A DNA stretch of 64,000 bases from Nocardiopsis alborubida (GTDB lineage Bacteria; Actinomycetota; Actinomycetes; Streptosporangiales; Streptosporangiaceae): assembly GCF_012396365.1 (NCBI RefSeq), contig NZ_JAAXPG010000025.1:51895-115894 (forward strand). The letters are read 5' to 3'. The notes below the pieces were generated by a model, which had not been told where the DNA came from, searched no databases, and saw only the letters and a program-made list of their open reading frames with translations. A program made the position numbers and the translations under genes. Below, one piece after another: positions 18,810-26,702 of this stretch. The first letter of the stretch is position 1. Every line of letters begins with the position of its first letter.

Positions 18810-19046
18810 GGCTGTTCTTCCTCGCTCGCGCGTCCGGAGAAAGACCCCTGACCTGCACCAGAGGTCTAGACCAAAGCCTAGCGCCTGTGACCGGCGCCAC
18901 GGTACCCGCGTCCGGCCCCGATCACACCCTCCGGCCACGTCCTCCACGCCGCGGCCCCGATAAGCTCGGAAGACACGGACACGGGAGCCCTCCGCACGTC
19001 CGTCACCCCCGCACGGACCCATCCCACCCCGAGAAGAGGCGACCGA

Positions 19047-19745
19047 GTGACCCTGTACGGAGCGGCCAAGACCGTCATCGCGCCCGCCACACGCGTGGTG
19101 TGGCCCCAGTGCGTGGAGGGCGCGCACCACGTCCCCCGTCGCGGTCCGGTGATCCTGGCCGTCAACCACCTGGCGCTGATCGACCCGCTCTTCATCGGCG
19201 TGGCCTGCCCCCGGCCGGTGCGCTTCATCGCCAAGCAGGAGCTCTTCGACGAGGGGACCCTGCCCCGGCGGCTGTTCGCCCGCGCGCTGCGGGCCATCGG
19301 CCAGCTCTCGGTGGACCGGCGCCCGGGCCAGAGCGCCCAGGAGGCCATGGACAACAGCCTCGGGGTGCTGGAGAGCGGCGAGGTCTTCGGGATCTTCCCC
19401 GAGGGAACGCGCTCCCCCGACGGCCGCCTCTACCGCGGACAGACGGGTCTGGCCTGGCTGGCGCTGACCACGGGCGCCCCGGTGGTGCCGGTGGCGCTGG
19501 CGGGGACCGAGCGGATCCTGCCCCCCGGCCGCAGGGTGCCCTCCGTCAACCGCGTGGGCGTGCGCTTCGGCGAACCGGTGGACCTGTCGCCGTGGAAGGG
19601 CCAGGCGGACAGGGCGCGCCCCCGCCGCGAGGCCACCGACGCCATCATGGCCGCCATCGCCAAGCTGTCCGGGCAGGAGCAGGTTCCCCGGTTCGCCGCC
19701 TCGGTCAAGGCCGAGCTGGAGCAGGGCCGGCCCTCGGGCAAGTAG
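19047..19745 (+). CDS. PlsC-type 1-acylglycerol-3-phosphate acyltransferase
   Basis: The 232-residue protein starts with GTG. It holds the HX4D catalytic motif in NHLALIDP (residues 39-46), the FPEGTRSPDG substrate motif (about 118-127) and the block VVPVALAGTE. The enzyme transfers an acyl chain to lysophosphatidate or a related acceptor at the inner face of the membrane; the N-terminal segment is only mildly hydrophobic. It stands alone, so it could be the housekeeping PlsC or one of the several paralogues that actinomycetes carry. Confidence 0.88.
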   Translation: MTLYGAAKTVIAPATRVVWPQCVEGAHHVPRRGPVILAVNHLALIDPLFIGVACPRPVRFIAKQELFDEGTLPRRLFARALRAIGQLSVDRRPGQSAQEAMDNSLGVLESGEVFGIFPEGTRSPDGRLYRGQTGLAWLALTTGAPVVPVALAGTERILPPGRRVPSVNRVGVRFGEPVDLSPWKGQADRARPRREATDAIMAAIAKLSGQEQVPRFAASVKAELEQGRPSGK

Positions 19746-20107
19746 GGTCGCTCTTCGGGGGAGCGGACTCCCCCTCCCCTGCGGGCGGCCCCCGGAACGC
19801 CGAACCGCCCCGGCGCGCGGTGACTTTCTTCACAGCCCGCTCGGAACTGGGGAACCGGTGACAGGGCGTTGACCTCTGGTTGAGGGACCTTTCAGGGCAC
19901 CGGCGGCAGCCTCCCGACCTGGCCCTACCGGGTTCTGCCTGGGCTGACGGCCCAGCGGGGCCTCCGGGGCCCGCCACGCGGGCCTCGGGCGGGGAGCGGA
20001 ATTCTCTACCTTTATAGTAGGTTTTCCCGGTGCCAACACCGGATAGATTAGGCAAGCCTTACCTTTTGATGGCGTCCGACTCTGGCGCGAAGACTTGGAG
20101 CTGTGCG
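19746..20107. other. intergenic region upstream of fprA
   Basis: No gene is visible. The sequence becomes A/T-richer near 20001-20066, holding an imperfect inverted repeat ACCT-N7-AGGT around 20008-20022, a TATAGT-like element and the iron box described separately. Confidence 0.5.
20048..20066 (+). promoter_or_regulatory. iron box (IdeR/DmdR/DtxR site) of fprA
   Basis: TTAGGCAAGCCTTACCTTT matches 17 of 19 positions of the IdeR/DmdR consensus TWAGGTWAGSCTWACCTWA. It overlaps a TAGATT -10-like element and lies 42 bases before the fprA start, so iron-loaded repressor would be expected to block transcription. Confidence 0.75.
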
Positions 20108-21472
20108 ATGACGCGACCACTGCGAGTGGGAATCGTGGGTGCGGGCCCCGCGGGGATTTACGCCGCGGACCTGCTCACCAAGGACGAGACCCTGTCCGCG
20201 TGCGGCACGTCCGTCAGCATCGACATCCTCGACAAGCTGCCCTCCCCCTACGGCCTGGTCCGCTACGGCGTCGCCCCGGACCACCCCCGGATCAAGCAGA
20301 TCCAGGGTGCGCTGCACAAGATCCTGGACAAGCCGGAGATCACCTTCTACGGCAACGTCGAGTACGGCGTGGACCTCAAGCTGGAGGACCTGCGCCACCA
20401 CTACGACGCGGTCGTCTTCGCCACGGGCAGTGACCGCGACCGGCCGCTGGACATCCCCGGCATCGACCTGCCCGGCAGCCACGGCGCCGCCGACTTCGTC
20501 TTCTGGTACGACTCCCACCCCGACGTGTCGCCGTCCTGGCACGTGGAGGGCACCAGCGTCGCCGTGATCGGCGCGGGCAACGTCGCCGTCGACGTCGCCC
20601 GCATCCTCGCCAAGAGCGCGGAGGACCTGCTGGAGACCGACATCACCGACAACGTGTACGAGGAACTGCGCGCCAAGCAGATCACCGACGTCCACGTCTT
20701 CGCCCGCCGCGGCATCGCCCAGTGCAAGGCCACCCCCATGGAGCTGCGCGAGCTGGACAAGCAGCCCGGCGTCGAGGTCATCGTCTACCCCGAGGACTTC
20801 GACATGGACGAGGGGAGCCTCCAGGCCTGCGAGGACTCCAACCAGGTCAAGACCAACGTCAAGGTCCTGCAGAACTGGGCGATCCGCGACCCGCGCGGCG
20901 CCGAGCGCCGCCTGCACCTGCACTTCCTGCACAGCCCGGTGGCCGTGCTCGGCGAGGACCGCGTCACGGGCTTCCGGACCGAGCGCATGGAGCTGACCGG
21001 TGACGGCGGCGTCCGGGGAACCGGCGAGTACGTCGACCACGAGGTGCAGGCCGTCTACCGCGCCATCGGCTACCTGGGTTCGCCCCTGGCCGATCTTCCC
21101 TTCGACGAGGAGCGCGGCGTCGTCCCCAACGCCGAGGGCCGGGTCCTGGACCTGGACGAGGAGCCGATGGACGGCGTGTACGCCACCGGCTGGATCAAGC
21201 GCGGCCCCGTGGGCCTCATCGGCCACACCAAGGGCGATGCCCTGGAGACGGTCACCAACCTGGTGGCCGACCGCGAGGCCCTCACCCCGGCCTCCGAGCC
21301 CGACCCGGTCGCCTTCCGCGCCCTGTTGGAGGCGCGCGGCGTCCACTACACCACGTGGGAGGGCTGGCAGCGGATCGAGGCCCGCGAGGAGGAGCTGGGC
21401 GCCGAGCGCGGGCGCAAGCGCCTCAAGCTCCTCTCCCGTGACGAGCAGACCAGCGTCGCGCGCCAGGAGTAG
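20108..21472 (+). CDS. fprA: ferredoxin/flavodoxin-NADP reductase (FprA type)
   Basis: The 454-residue flavoprotein resembles mycobacterial FprA and adrenodoxin reductase. The FAD dinucleotide motif GIVGAGPAGIYAADLL lies at residues 8-23 and the NADP motif VAVIGAGNVAVDVARIL near 154-170. The late GVYATGWIKRGPVGLIGHTKGDA segment, typical of the family, binds FAD. It passes electrons from NADPH to ferredoxins, supplying P450s and iron-sulfur assembly or siderophore-iron reduction. The ATG at 20108 follows GGAG at seven bases; an ATG at 20069 abuts the iron box and is less likely. The iron box predicts induction under iron limitation, linking the gene to the siderophore locus at 36-52 kb. Confidence 0.93.
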   Translation: MTRPLRVGIVGAGPAGIYAADLLTKDETLSACGTSVSIDILDKLPSPYGLVRYGVAPDHPRIKQIQGALHKILDKPEITFYGNVEYGVDLKLEDLRHHYDAVVFATGSDRDRPLDIPGIDLPGSHGAADFVFWYDSHPDVSPSWHVEGTSVAVIGAGNVAVDVARILAKSAEDLLETDITDNVYEELRAKQITDVHVFARRGIAQCKATPMELRELDKQPGVEVIVYPEDFDMDEGSLQACEDSNQVKTNVKVLQNWAIRDPRGAERRLHLHFLHSPVAVLGEDRVTGFRTERMELTGDGGVRGTGEYVDHEVQAVYRAIGYLGSPLADLPFDEERGVVPNAEGRVLDLDEEPMDGVYATGWIKRGPVGLIGHTKGDALETVTNLVADREALTPASEPDPVAFRALLEARGVHYTTWEGWQRIEAREEELGAERGRKRLKLLSRDEQTSVARQE

Positions 21473-21493
21473 CCTCCGGCTCGCGGGCTTCCC

Positions 21494-21525
21494 GGCCGGT
21501 CCCGCGCCCCTCTGCGGGACCGGCC
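21494..21525 (+). terminator. 12-bp terminator hairpin after fprA
   Basis: GGCCGGTCCCGC (21494-21505) pairs perfectly with GCGGGACCGGCC (21514-21525) around an eight-base loop, 22 bases after the fprA stop. Confidence 0.75.
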
Positions 21526-21851
21526 ACCGCATTCCCCGTTCCGCCCGCGGGTATCGTGAGATTGCGCATGCGCCGCACCTGCCGGTAGCGGAACAACGGC
21601 CCGGCCCGATGGGTTAGAGTCACTGTTGGTCGGTGTGGTAGCAAGTGTCCCCCGGGCCTCAACAACCGCCTTCGCGGAATACCGCGTCCGGCCCCGCCTC
21701 CGGGTGGGTGACCGTACGGCCAGGAGCCCCGTTGTGCCCCGCGCCGAGAGGCGACCGCCATGCCGACCCTCATCCTCGTGCCCCGTTCCCACCGAGGTGG
21801 GAGCGGGGCATCGTGGTATCTCCAGCCATCCCCAGTGAAGGACGGTCAGGC
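21526..21851 (+). other. long leader region of the penicillin-binding protein gene with hairpin
   Basis: No gene is supported here. Bases 21778-21793 and 21796-21811 form a nearly uninterrupted 16-pair hairpin (two G-T wobbles) whose tip is CCGAGG. It ends 40 bases before the GTG of the penicillin-binding protein. It may be a terminator of read-through from upstream or a structured 5-prime leader; it does not match a riboswitch class I know. Confidence 0.5.
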
Positions 21852-24227
21852 GTGGACGAACGGTCCCCCCGGCAACCGGATTCCTCCGGGCCGCCCGAAG
21901 CATCGCACGAGTCCCCGGCGCATCCCTCGCGCCCCGCAAACCCCTACCGCATCCCCCAGCGCACCCAGGGGCCTCCGCCCGCGGACACCGGCGGCCACGG
22001 ACACCCCCGTCCCGCGGAACCGGTGACTCCGTCCGCGCCCGTTCCCGGCGCTCCCCCGCAGCCCGACCTCCCGGAACGGTCCGCCGGGTCCTGGGACGCC
22101 CCCGACCCCGCCTCCTGGGACGAGGCCCCGAGCGGAGGACCCGCCGACGAGGGCTGGAACGCCCCCTACCCCTCGGCGCAGGGCCCCTCCGGCGACTGGA
22201 ACGGGTCCCGGGGCGAGGAGGCGCACGGCTCCTGGCAGGACGCCCCGGCCTCCCGGCACGGCGTCCGCGGGTCCGCCGCCGGACACGGTCCCGCGGACGG
22301 CCGCACCGACACCTGGGACGACGACCCCTACCCGGGTCAGCCCGTCCACCACGGCGACACCCCCTACCCTGGCAGTGCGCCCCACCCGGCGCAGGACCAC
22401 GGAGACCGCGGGGAGGCCGGCCCCCAGCGCGGCCAGGGGTCCCCGGACGGCTTCGAGTACCTCTACAGCGGCGGCGGCCCGGGCTCCGGCGGACCGGACG
22501 ACCCCGACCGCTACGGAGATGACGGCTACGGGAACGACGGCCACGACTCCGGTCCCCCGCCCCGCAAGTCGCGGCGCGGCCTGCTCATCGGCGTGCTCTC
22601 CGCCGTCGTGGTGCTGCTGCTCGTCGGCGGCGGCGCGTCCTGGTACGTCCTGACACTGCCCGAACCCGAGGAGGCCACCGCCGAGTACGAGGCCGCCTGG
22701 GAGGCGCAGGACTACGAGCGCCTGGCCGCGGTCACCCGGGGCGGCGACGCCGCCGCGGTGCTCGGCGGGATCGACTCCGGGCTGGGCGTCGACTCCATCG
22801 CGGTGGAGGTCGGCACGGTGACCGCCGACGGCGGCACCGGCAGCGCGCCCTACGAGGTCACCGTGTCGCTGACCAACGCCGACGACTGGGGCTGGGAGGG
22901 CGAGCTGCCCCTGGTCCGCGAGGACGGCGAGTGGTGGGTGGAGTTCTCCCCCGAGGTCGCCTACCCCGGCCTGGGCGAGGACCAGGTCCTGGCCCGCACC
23001 GCCGTGTGGGGCGAGCGCGGCAGCATCCTGGCCGCCGACGGCACCGCCCTGGACGGCGGCAACGTCTCCGGTTCGCTCCAGATGATCGCTGGTTCCCTGG
23101 GCGAGGCCACCGAGGAGGACGTCGAGCGGCTCGGCCCGGCCTACAGCGTCGGTGACACCGTGGGCGTCAGCGGCCTCCAGCGCACCTACGAGGAGCGGCT
23201 GGCCGGAGAGGCCGCCACGACCATCCTCATGGTCGACGCGGCCGCCGCCGAGGACACCGACTCCCTGGAGGCCACCGAGGAGAACACGGTGGCCACCCTG
23301 GACGGCGCCGACGGCGAGGACATCACCACCAGCATCGACATGGCCGTCCAGAACGCGGCCTCCAACGCCATCATCGACTCCCCCGACCCGGCGGGTCTGG
23401 TGGCGGTGCGCCCCTCCACGGGGGAGATCCTGGCCGCGGCGAACGTACCCGGCGGGTTCAACCGGGCCTTCGAGGGCCAGTACCCGCCCGGATCGTCGTT
23501 CAAGATCATCTCCTACAGCTCACTGCTGGACAACGGGATGAGCATGGACGCCACCATGAACTGCCCCAAGGAGTACGACCTGGGCGGGTGGCCGTTCGTC
23601 AACGCGGGCGACGCCGAGTACGGCGCCCAGACGGTGACCGAGGCGTTCGCGACCTCCTGCAACACCGCGCTGGTGGAGCAGGTCGGCGACCGGCTCAGCT
23701 CGGACACGCTCCAGGCCAGCGCCGAGCAGTTCGGCATGAACGCGCCGCTGGACATCGGCGTGCCCACGCTCGAACCGTCCTTCCCGCCGGTGGACAGCGC
23801 CACCATGCTGGGCGCCCAGAGCATCGGCCAGGGCCAGATCCTCACCTCGCCGCTGCACATGTCCACGGTGCCCGCCGCGGTCGCCGACGGTTCCTGGCGC
23901 CACCCGGTGCTGGTGACCGAACCCGCCCAGGAGGGTCTGCCCGAGCCCCGGGCGATCGCCCAGGCCGAGGCGCTGCGGACGATGATGCGCGCGGTCGTCA
24001 CCGAGGGCACCGCCGAGGACGTGCCCTTCCAGGGCGAGGTGCACGCCAAGTCGGGTACGGCCGAGTTCGGCACCGCCGACGACGCCGACGAGGACGGGGA
24101 GCTGCCCAGCCACGCCTGGATGGTCGGCTTCAAGGGCGACGTGGCCTTCGCCGTGGTGGTCGAGGGCGGTGGCGGCGGCTCGTCCGTGGCCGGCCCCCTG
24201 GCCGCCAGTTTCACCAACGCCCTCTGA
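21852..24227 (+). CDS. class B penicillin-binding protein with disordered cytoplasmic N-terminus
   Basis: The 791-residue protein starts with GTG after AAGGA. Residues 1-240 are Pro/Gly/Asp/Ser-rich and disordered, with repeated Trp-Asp/Trp-Gln pockets; a single membrane helix follows (about 243-265). Outside the membrane come an NTF2-like MecA_N-type domain (about 270-385), a dimerisation segment and the transpeptidase domain. The three active-site motifs are present: SSFK (nucleophile S548), SCN (602-604) and KSGT (733-736). It cross-links peptidoglycan. The MecA_N type domain is seen in PbpA/PBP2a-like enzymes. Following genes encode secreted proteins, but a strong hairpin at 24241 separates them. 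Confidence 0.92.
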   Translation: MDERSPRQPDSSGPPEASHESPAHPSRPANPYRIPQRTQGPPPADTGGHGHPRPAEPVTPSAPVPGAPPQPDLPERSAGSWDAPDPASWDEAPSGGPADEGWNAPYPSAQGPSGDWNGSRGEEAHGSWQDAPASRHGVRGSAAGHGPADGRTDTWDDDPYPGQPVHHGDTPYPGSAPHPAQDHGDRGEAGPQRGQGSPDGFEYLYSGGGPGSGGPDDPDRYGDDGYGNDGHDSGPPPRKSRRGLLIGVLSAVVVLLLVGGGASWYVLTLPEPEEATAEYEAAWEAQDYERLAAVTRGGDAAAVLGGIDSGLGVDSIAVEVGTVTADGGTGSAPYEVTVSLTNADDWGWEGELPLVREDGEWWVEFSPEVAYPGLGEDQVLARTAVWGERGSILAADGTALDGGNVSGSLQMIAGSLGEATEEDVERLGPAYSVGDTVGVSGLQRTYEERLAGEAATTILMVDAAAAEDTDSLEATEENTVATLDGADGEDITTSIDMAVQNAASNAIIDSPDPAGLVAVRPSTGEILAAANVPGGFNRAFEGQYPPGSSFKIISYSSLLDNGMSMDATMNCPKEYDLGGWPFVNAGDAEYGAQTVTEAFATSCNTALVEQVGDRLSSDTLQASAEQFGMNAPLDIGVPTLEPSFPPVDSATMLGAQSIGQGQILTSPLHMSTVPAAVADGSWRHPVLVTEPAQEGLPEPRAIAQAEALRTMMRAVVTEGTAEDVPFQGEVHAKSGTAEFGTADDADEDGELPSHAWMVGFKGDVAFAVVVEGGGGGSSVAGPLAASFTNAL

Positions 24228-24741
24228 GGCGGATCCGCCGCGACGGCGCGTACCGGCCCCGCCGGTGCGCGCCGTCGGCGTTGGGGCGCCCCTGCGCCGC
24301 GCGGTGCGCCCGGGGGGATGCGGGCCCGCGGCCCCGGAGCGCTGCGGCGGCCCGTCTCCGGAAGCGGTGCGGCCCGCGGCGCCCTGTCCGGAAGCGGTCC
24401 GACGGCGCGCCCGGGACGGCGTGGCCGGTGTCGGTACCGGTTTCCCTGTGTCTACGATGCTCCCTGGCTGCGCCACACGCCGCGGTCCCGTCCTCGTCCT
24501 TCACGGGACCGGTAGCCCCCTGTCCCCGCTGCGGGGCATGCGCTCTCCCCAAGCAGGAAAAATCCGGCCCAAGACAACCAATAATTACTTTAAGCTATTT
24601 AGTAACTACTAAGAGTTAGCGATCGGGGGCCCGGGGCAGATCTACGGATGGCGCCAGGAGAACGGTTCCCCCGAGGGTCGAGCTGGGGGGATCGGCGCCA
24701 CCGGACCGACAGATCGTCGGTCCGCCTCGAAAGGACACAGG
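24228..24741. other. 514-base intergenic region with AT-rich island and leader hairpin
   Basis: No gene is seen. It starts with the terminator of the penicillin-binding protein, continues GC-rich, then changes to an A/T-rich island at about 24557-24620 containing TTAGT-AACT-ACTAA (24599-24612). Near the next gene GGACCGAC (24703-24710) pairs with GTCGGTCC (24716-24723), a hairpin 18 bases before the ATG at 24742. The island is the probable promoter zone of the small secreted proteins. I looked for ydaO/c-di-AMP riboswitch core motifs and did not find them. Confidence 0.5.
24241..24277 (+). terminator. 16-bp terminator hairpin after the penicillin-binding protein gene
   Basis: Bases 24241-24256 pair with 24262-24277 around a five-base loop, with one G-T wobble, 13 bases after the stop codon. 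Confidence 0.75.
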
Positions 24742-25062
24742 ATGAACCGCAAGACTCTCACTCGGATCGCCTTCGCCTCCGTCGCCGTTCCGGCCCTGGC
24801 CTTCGGCGCCCCGGCCACCGCCATGGCGGACAGCTTCTTCTCGGGTGAGTCCAGCGCCGCCGGCCCCGAGGGCGCCGCGAGCCACAGCGTGACCGCAGTC
24901 GCCTTCGACGGCGGCGACCACGGCCACGGCCACGGTCACGGTCACAAGAACGGCAAGGGTGACGACCACTGGGACGGTGGCGGCTCCTTCTACAAGAAGA
25001 GCGCCACCTGGGCGGGCCACGACGGCGCCGCCTCCCACAGCATCGTGAGCGGTGCGAACTAG
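24742..25062 (+). CDS. small secreted His/Gly-rich repeat protein
   Basis: The 106-residue precursor has a Sec signal peptide cut after AMA (residue 29), giving a mature protein of 77 residues without cysteine. The mature part contains two copies of one motif: SFFSGESSAAGPEGAASHS and SFYKKSATWAGHDGAASHS, separated by a His/Gly-rich linker (GHGHGHGHK) that could bind metal. The neighbour at 25116 has the same two-copy plan, so the two genes are paralogues. The ATG follows AAAGGA. I do not recognise a named family. Secretion and repeat architecture suggest a surface or matrix protein; that is inference. Confidence 0.72.
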   Translation: MNRKTLTRIAFASVAVPALAFGAPATAMADSFFSGESSAAGPEGAASHSVTAVAFDGGDHGHGHGHGHKNGKGDDHWDGGGSFYKKSATWAGHDGAASHSIVSGAN

Positions 25063-25115
25063 GCATCCCGTTTCCGTCGGGCGTGACCCGACCCAACCCG
25101 AGGAGGGGAAGGACG

Positions 25116-25364
25116 ATGGTCCGACTACGACGAGCGCTGTCCCTGACCGGTGTGGCCTTCGGCCTGGCGCTGGGTGCGCCCTCGGTCGCGATGGCCGACA
25201 CGGTCTTCGAGAAGGACTTCGGCAGCGCCAGCGCCGAGGGTGCCACCATGACCGTGGTCCACAGCCGCGTCGGCGACGACGGCAAGGTCTTCTACGAGTA
25301 CGTGACCTACACCGCCTCCATGCACGGAGCCACGGTGGACAGGACCACCAGCAAGGCGAACTGA
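25116..25364 (+). CDS. small secreted repeat protein, paralogue of the preceding gene
   Basis: The 82-residue precursor starts with ATG after GAGGAGGGGAAGG and has a signal peptide ending AMA (residue 27). The mature 55 residues hold two diverged copies of the motif found in the upstream protein (TVFEKDFGSASAEGAT and KVFYEYVTYTASMHGAT) and end in SKAN, as the upstream protein ends in SGAN. It lacks the His-rich linker and has no cysteine. The 53-base gap suggests co-transcription with 24742. Function unknown. Confidence 0.7.
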   Translation: MVRLRRALSLTGVAFGLALGAPSVAMADTVFEKDFGSASAEGATMTVVHSRVGDDGKVFYEYVTYTASMHGATVDRTTSKAN

Positions 25365-25467
25365 GTTCCCGCGAGGTTGCGGGCGGGCGGCCTTCACGGC
25401 TGTCCGCCCCTGGTGTGCGCGGGCGCGGCGCGGTACACGCGCCCCCGCGCACGGAAGGTGGAAAGAC

Positions 25468-26040
25468 ATGCGAAACCTGCTTCGAGGCCGTGTCCTCGCG
25501 GGGATGGCGGCGGCGGCCGTGTGCTGCGCCGGTGTGACCGGCGCGGCCGACCCCGGTGACGTGTTCGCCGACGGCGGGAAGCCGTCCGCGACCCAGGGGG
25601 CGGGCTCCGGCGGCGGCTGGCCCCCGCCCTGGACGCAGGAGGACCCGGCCGATCCCTGGCCCGAGGCCGAGGCCGAGGTCGTGCGGCTGGTGAACGACGC
25701 AAGGCCCGGGTACGGGTGCGAGAAGCTGAGCGCCCACGAGCTGCTCACCCGGGCCGCACGGGAGCACAGCCAGGCCGAGGCCGGCGACAGCGGGTTCCCC
25801 GGCGGCGGGTTCTTCGGCAGCTCGTCGGCCAGGGACCGCGCCCGCGACCTGGGATACGCGCACCCCTCCGGCGAGATCGTGGCCAGCGGCTTCGAGACGG
25901 CCGAGGAGGCTGTGGAGGCCTGGACGCGCCGCGGCCACAACCAGGTGCTCGCCGACTGCGGGGCCGAGCACATCGGAGTGGGCGTGGTGAAGGGCGAGGG
26001 CGGCCCCTACTGGACCGTCATCCTCGGCCGCGGCGACTGA
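25468..26040 (+). CDS. secreted CAP-domain (SCP/PR1-like) protein
   Basis: The 190-residue protein has a signal peptide (about 1-27), a Gly/Pro-rich linker and a CAP domain from residue 70: it begins VVRLVNDARPGYGCEKLSAHELLTRAAREHSQ and ends with HNQVLADCGAEHIGVGVV and YWTVILG. Two cysteines (C83 and the one in ADCG) probably form the disulfide typical of bacterial CAP proteins. CAP domains bind lipids or sterols or act as proteases in some cases; bacterial roles are unclear. It follows the two small secreted proteins on the same strand and precedes a bidirectional terminator, so the three may form a secreted-protein unit. Confidence 0.85.
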   Translation: MRNLLRGRVLAGMAAAAVCCAGVTGAADPGDVFADGGKPSATQGAGSGGGWPPPWTQEDPADPWPEAEAEVVRLVNDARPGYGCEKLSAHELLTRAAREHSQAEAGDSGFPGGGFFGSSSARDRARDLGYAHPSGEIVASGFETAEEAVEAWTRRGHNQVLADCGAEHIGVGVVKGEGGPYWTVILGRGD

Positions 26041-26064
26041 ACCGGACACGCGGAACCCGGGGCC

Positions 26065-26105
26065 CGTGACGGGCGGTGTGCACCCGACGCACACCGCCCG
26101 TCACG
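26065..26105. terminator. 16-bp bidirectional terminator hairpin
   Basis: Bases 26065-26080 pair perfectly with 26090-26105 around a nine-base loop. The hairpin lies between the convergent CAP and DUF3040 genes. Confidence 0.8.
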
Positions 26106-26146
26106 CGTCCCGGGCGAGGCCCGGCGGCTCCGGGCCGGGGCACCGG

Positions 26147-26482
26147 TCAGGAGGTGCCGACGGCCTCGGGCTCGTCCGGAACGGGATCCGGTTCGGGCGC
26201 CGGGTCCCCGGTGGTCTGTGAGGTGTCGGCCGGCGCCGTCGGCGCGGACGGTTGCGGTGTGCTCGGGGTGAGTACGAACAGCATCACGAGCAGGCCCGCG
26301 GTGACCGCGGCGATCAGGCCGCACGCCACCCACGGTTTCCAGCCGCCGAGACCGGGGTCGGCCGGAGCGTCGGGGTCCGCCGACCCGAAGGACTCCAGTC
26401 GTCCGGCCAGGTCCGGTTCCTCCTCGCTGAGCTGCCGCTCGATCTCCGCGAGAATTCTTCTCTCGTGCTCTCTCAGGGACAT
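26147..26482 (-). CDS. DUF3040-type small membrane protein
   Basis: The 111-residue protein begins MSLREHERRILAEIERQLSEEEP, the diagnostic start of actinobacterial DUF3040 proteins, followed by one clear membrane helix (about 50-70) and a Pro/Thr/Glu-rich tail of 40 residues. DUF3040 proteins usually have two membrane helices, so this one is a single-helix variant with an external acidic tail. The start at 26482 follows GAGGAGGG; longer starts lack similarity. Function unknown. Confidence 0.8.
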   Translation of the reverse strand: MSLREHERRILAEIERQLSEEEPDLAGRLESFGSADPDAPADPGLGGWKPWVACGLIAAVTAGLLVMLFVLTPSTPQPSAPTAPADTSQTTGDPAPEPDPVPDEPEAVGTS

Positions 26483-26702
26483 GGCACCCTCCTCGGCCAC
26501 GGGGGGAAGGACTGTCGTCGCCAGACTTACAGTCTCCCCCGGGTGTACCTGAGATATCCAGGTGTGCACAGGTTTTCCGATGTGGGTTTCTATGCCCGAT
26601 TCTGGGTAGAAAAATCGGTTGCTCTCCGTAGGGCACGCCGCCGTCCCGGACCGGCGTCGCGGGGCCGCACCGACACGGGGCCGCGGACCGGATCCGCCGG
26701 AG

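Noticed and set aside
21600..21640. possible tRNA-like sequence
   Set aside because: No cloverleaf with anticodon and T-arm consensus could be drawn.
24228..24741. ydaO/c-di-AMP riboswitch before the secreted-protein genes
   Set aside because: The expected core motifs of that class are not visible; only a simple hairpin and an A/T-rich island are.
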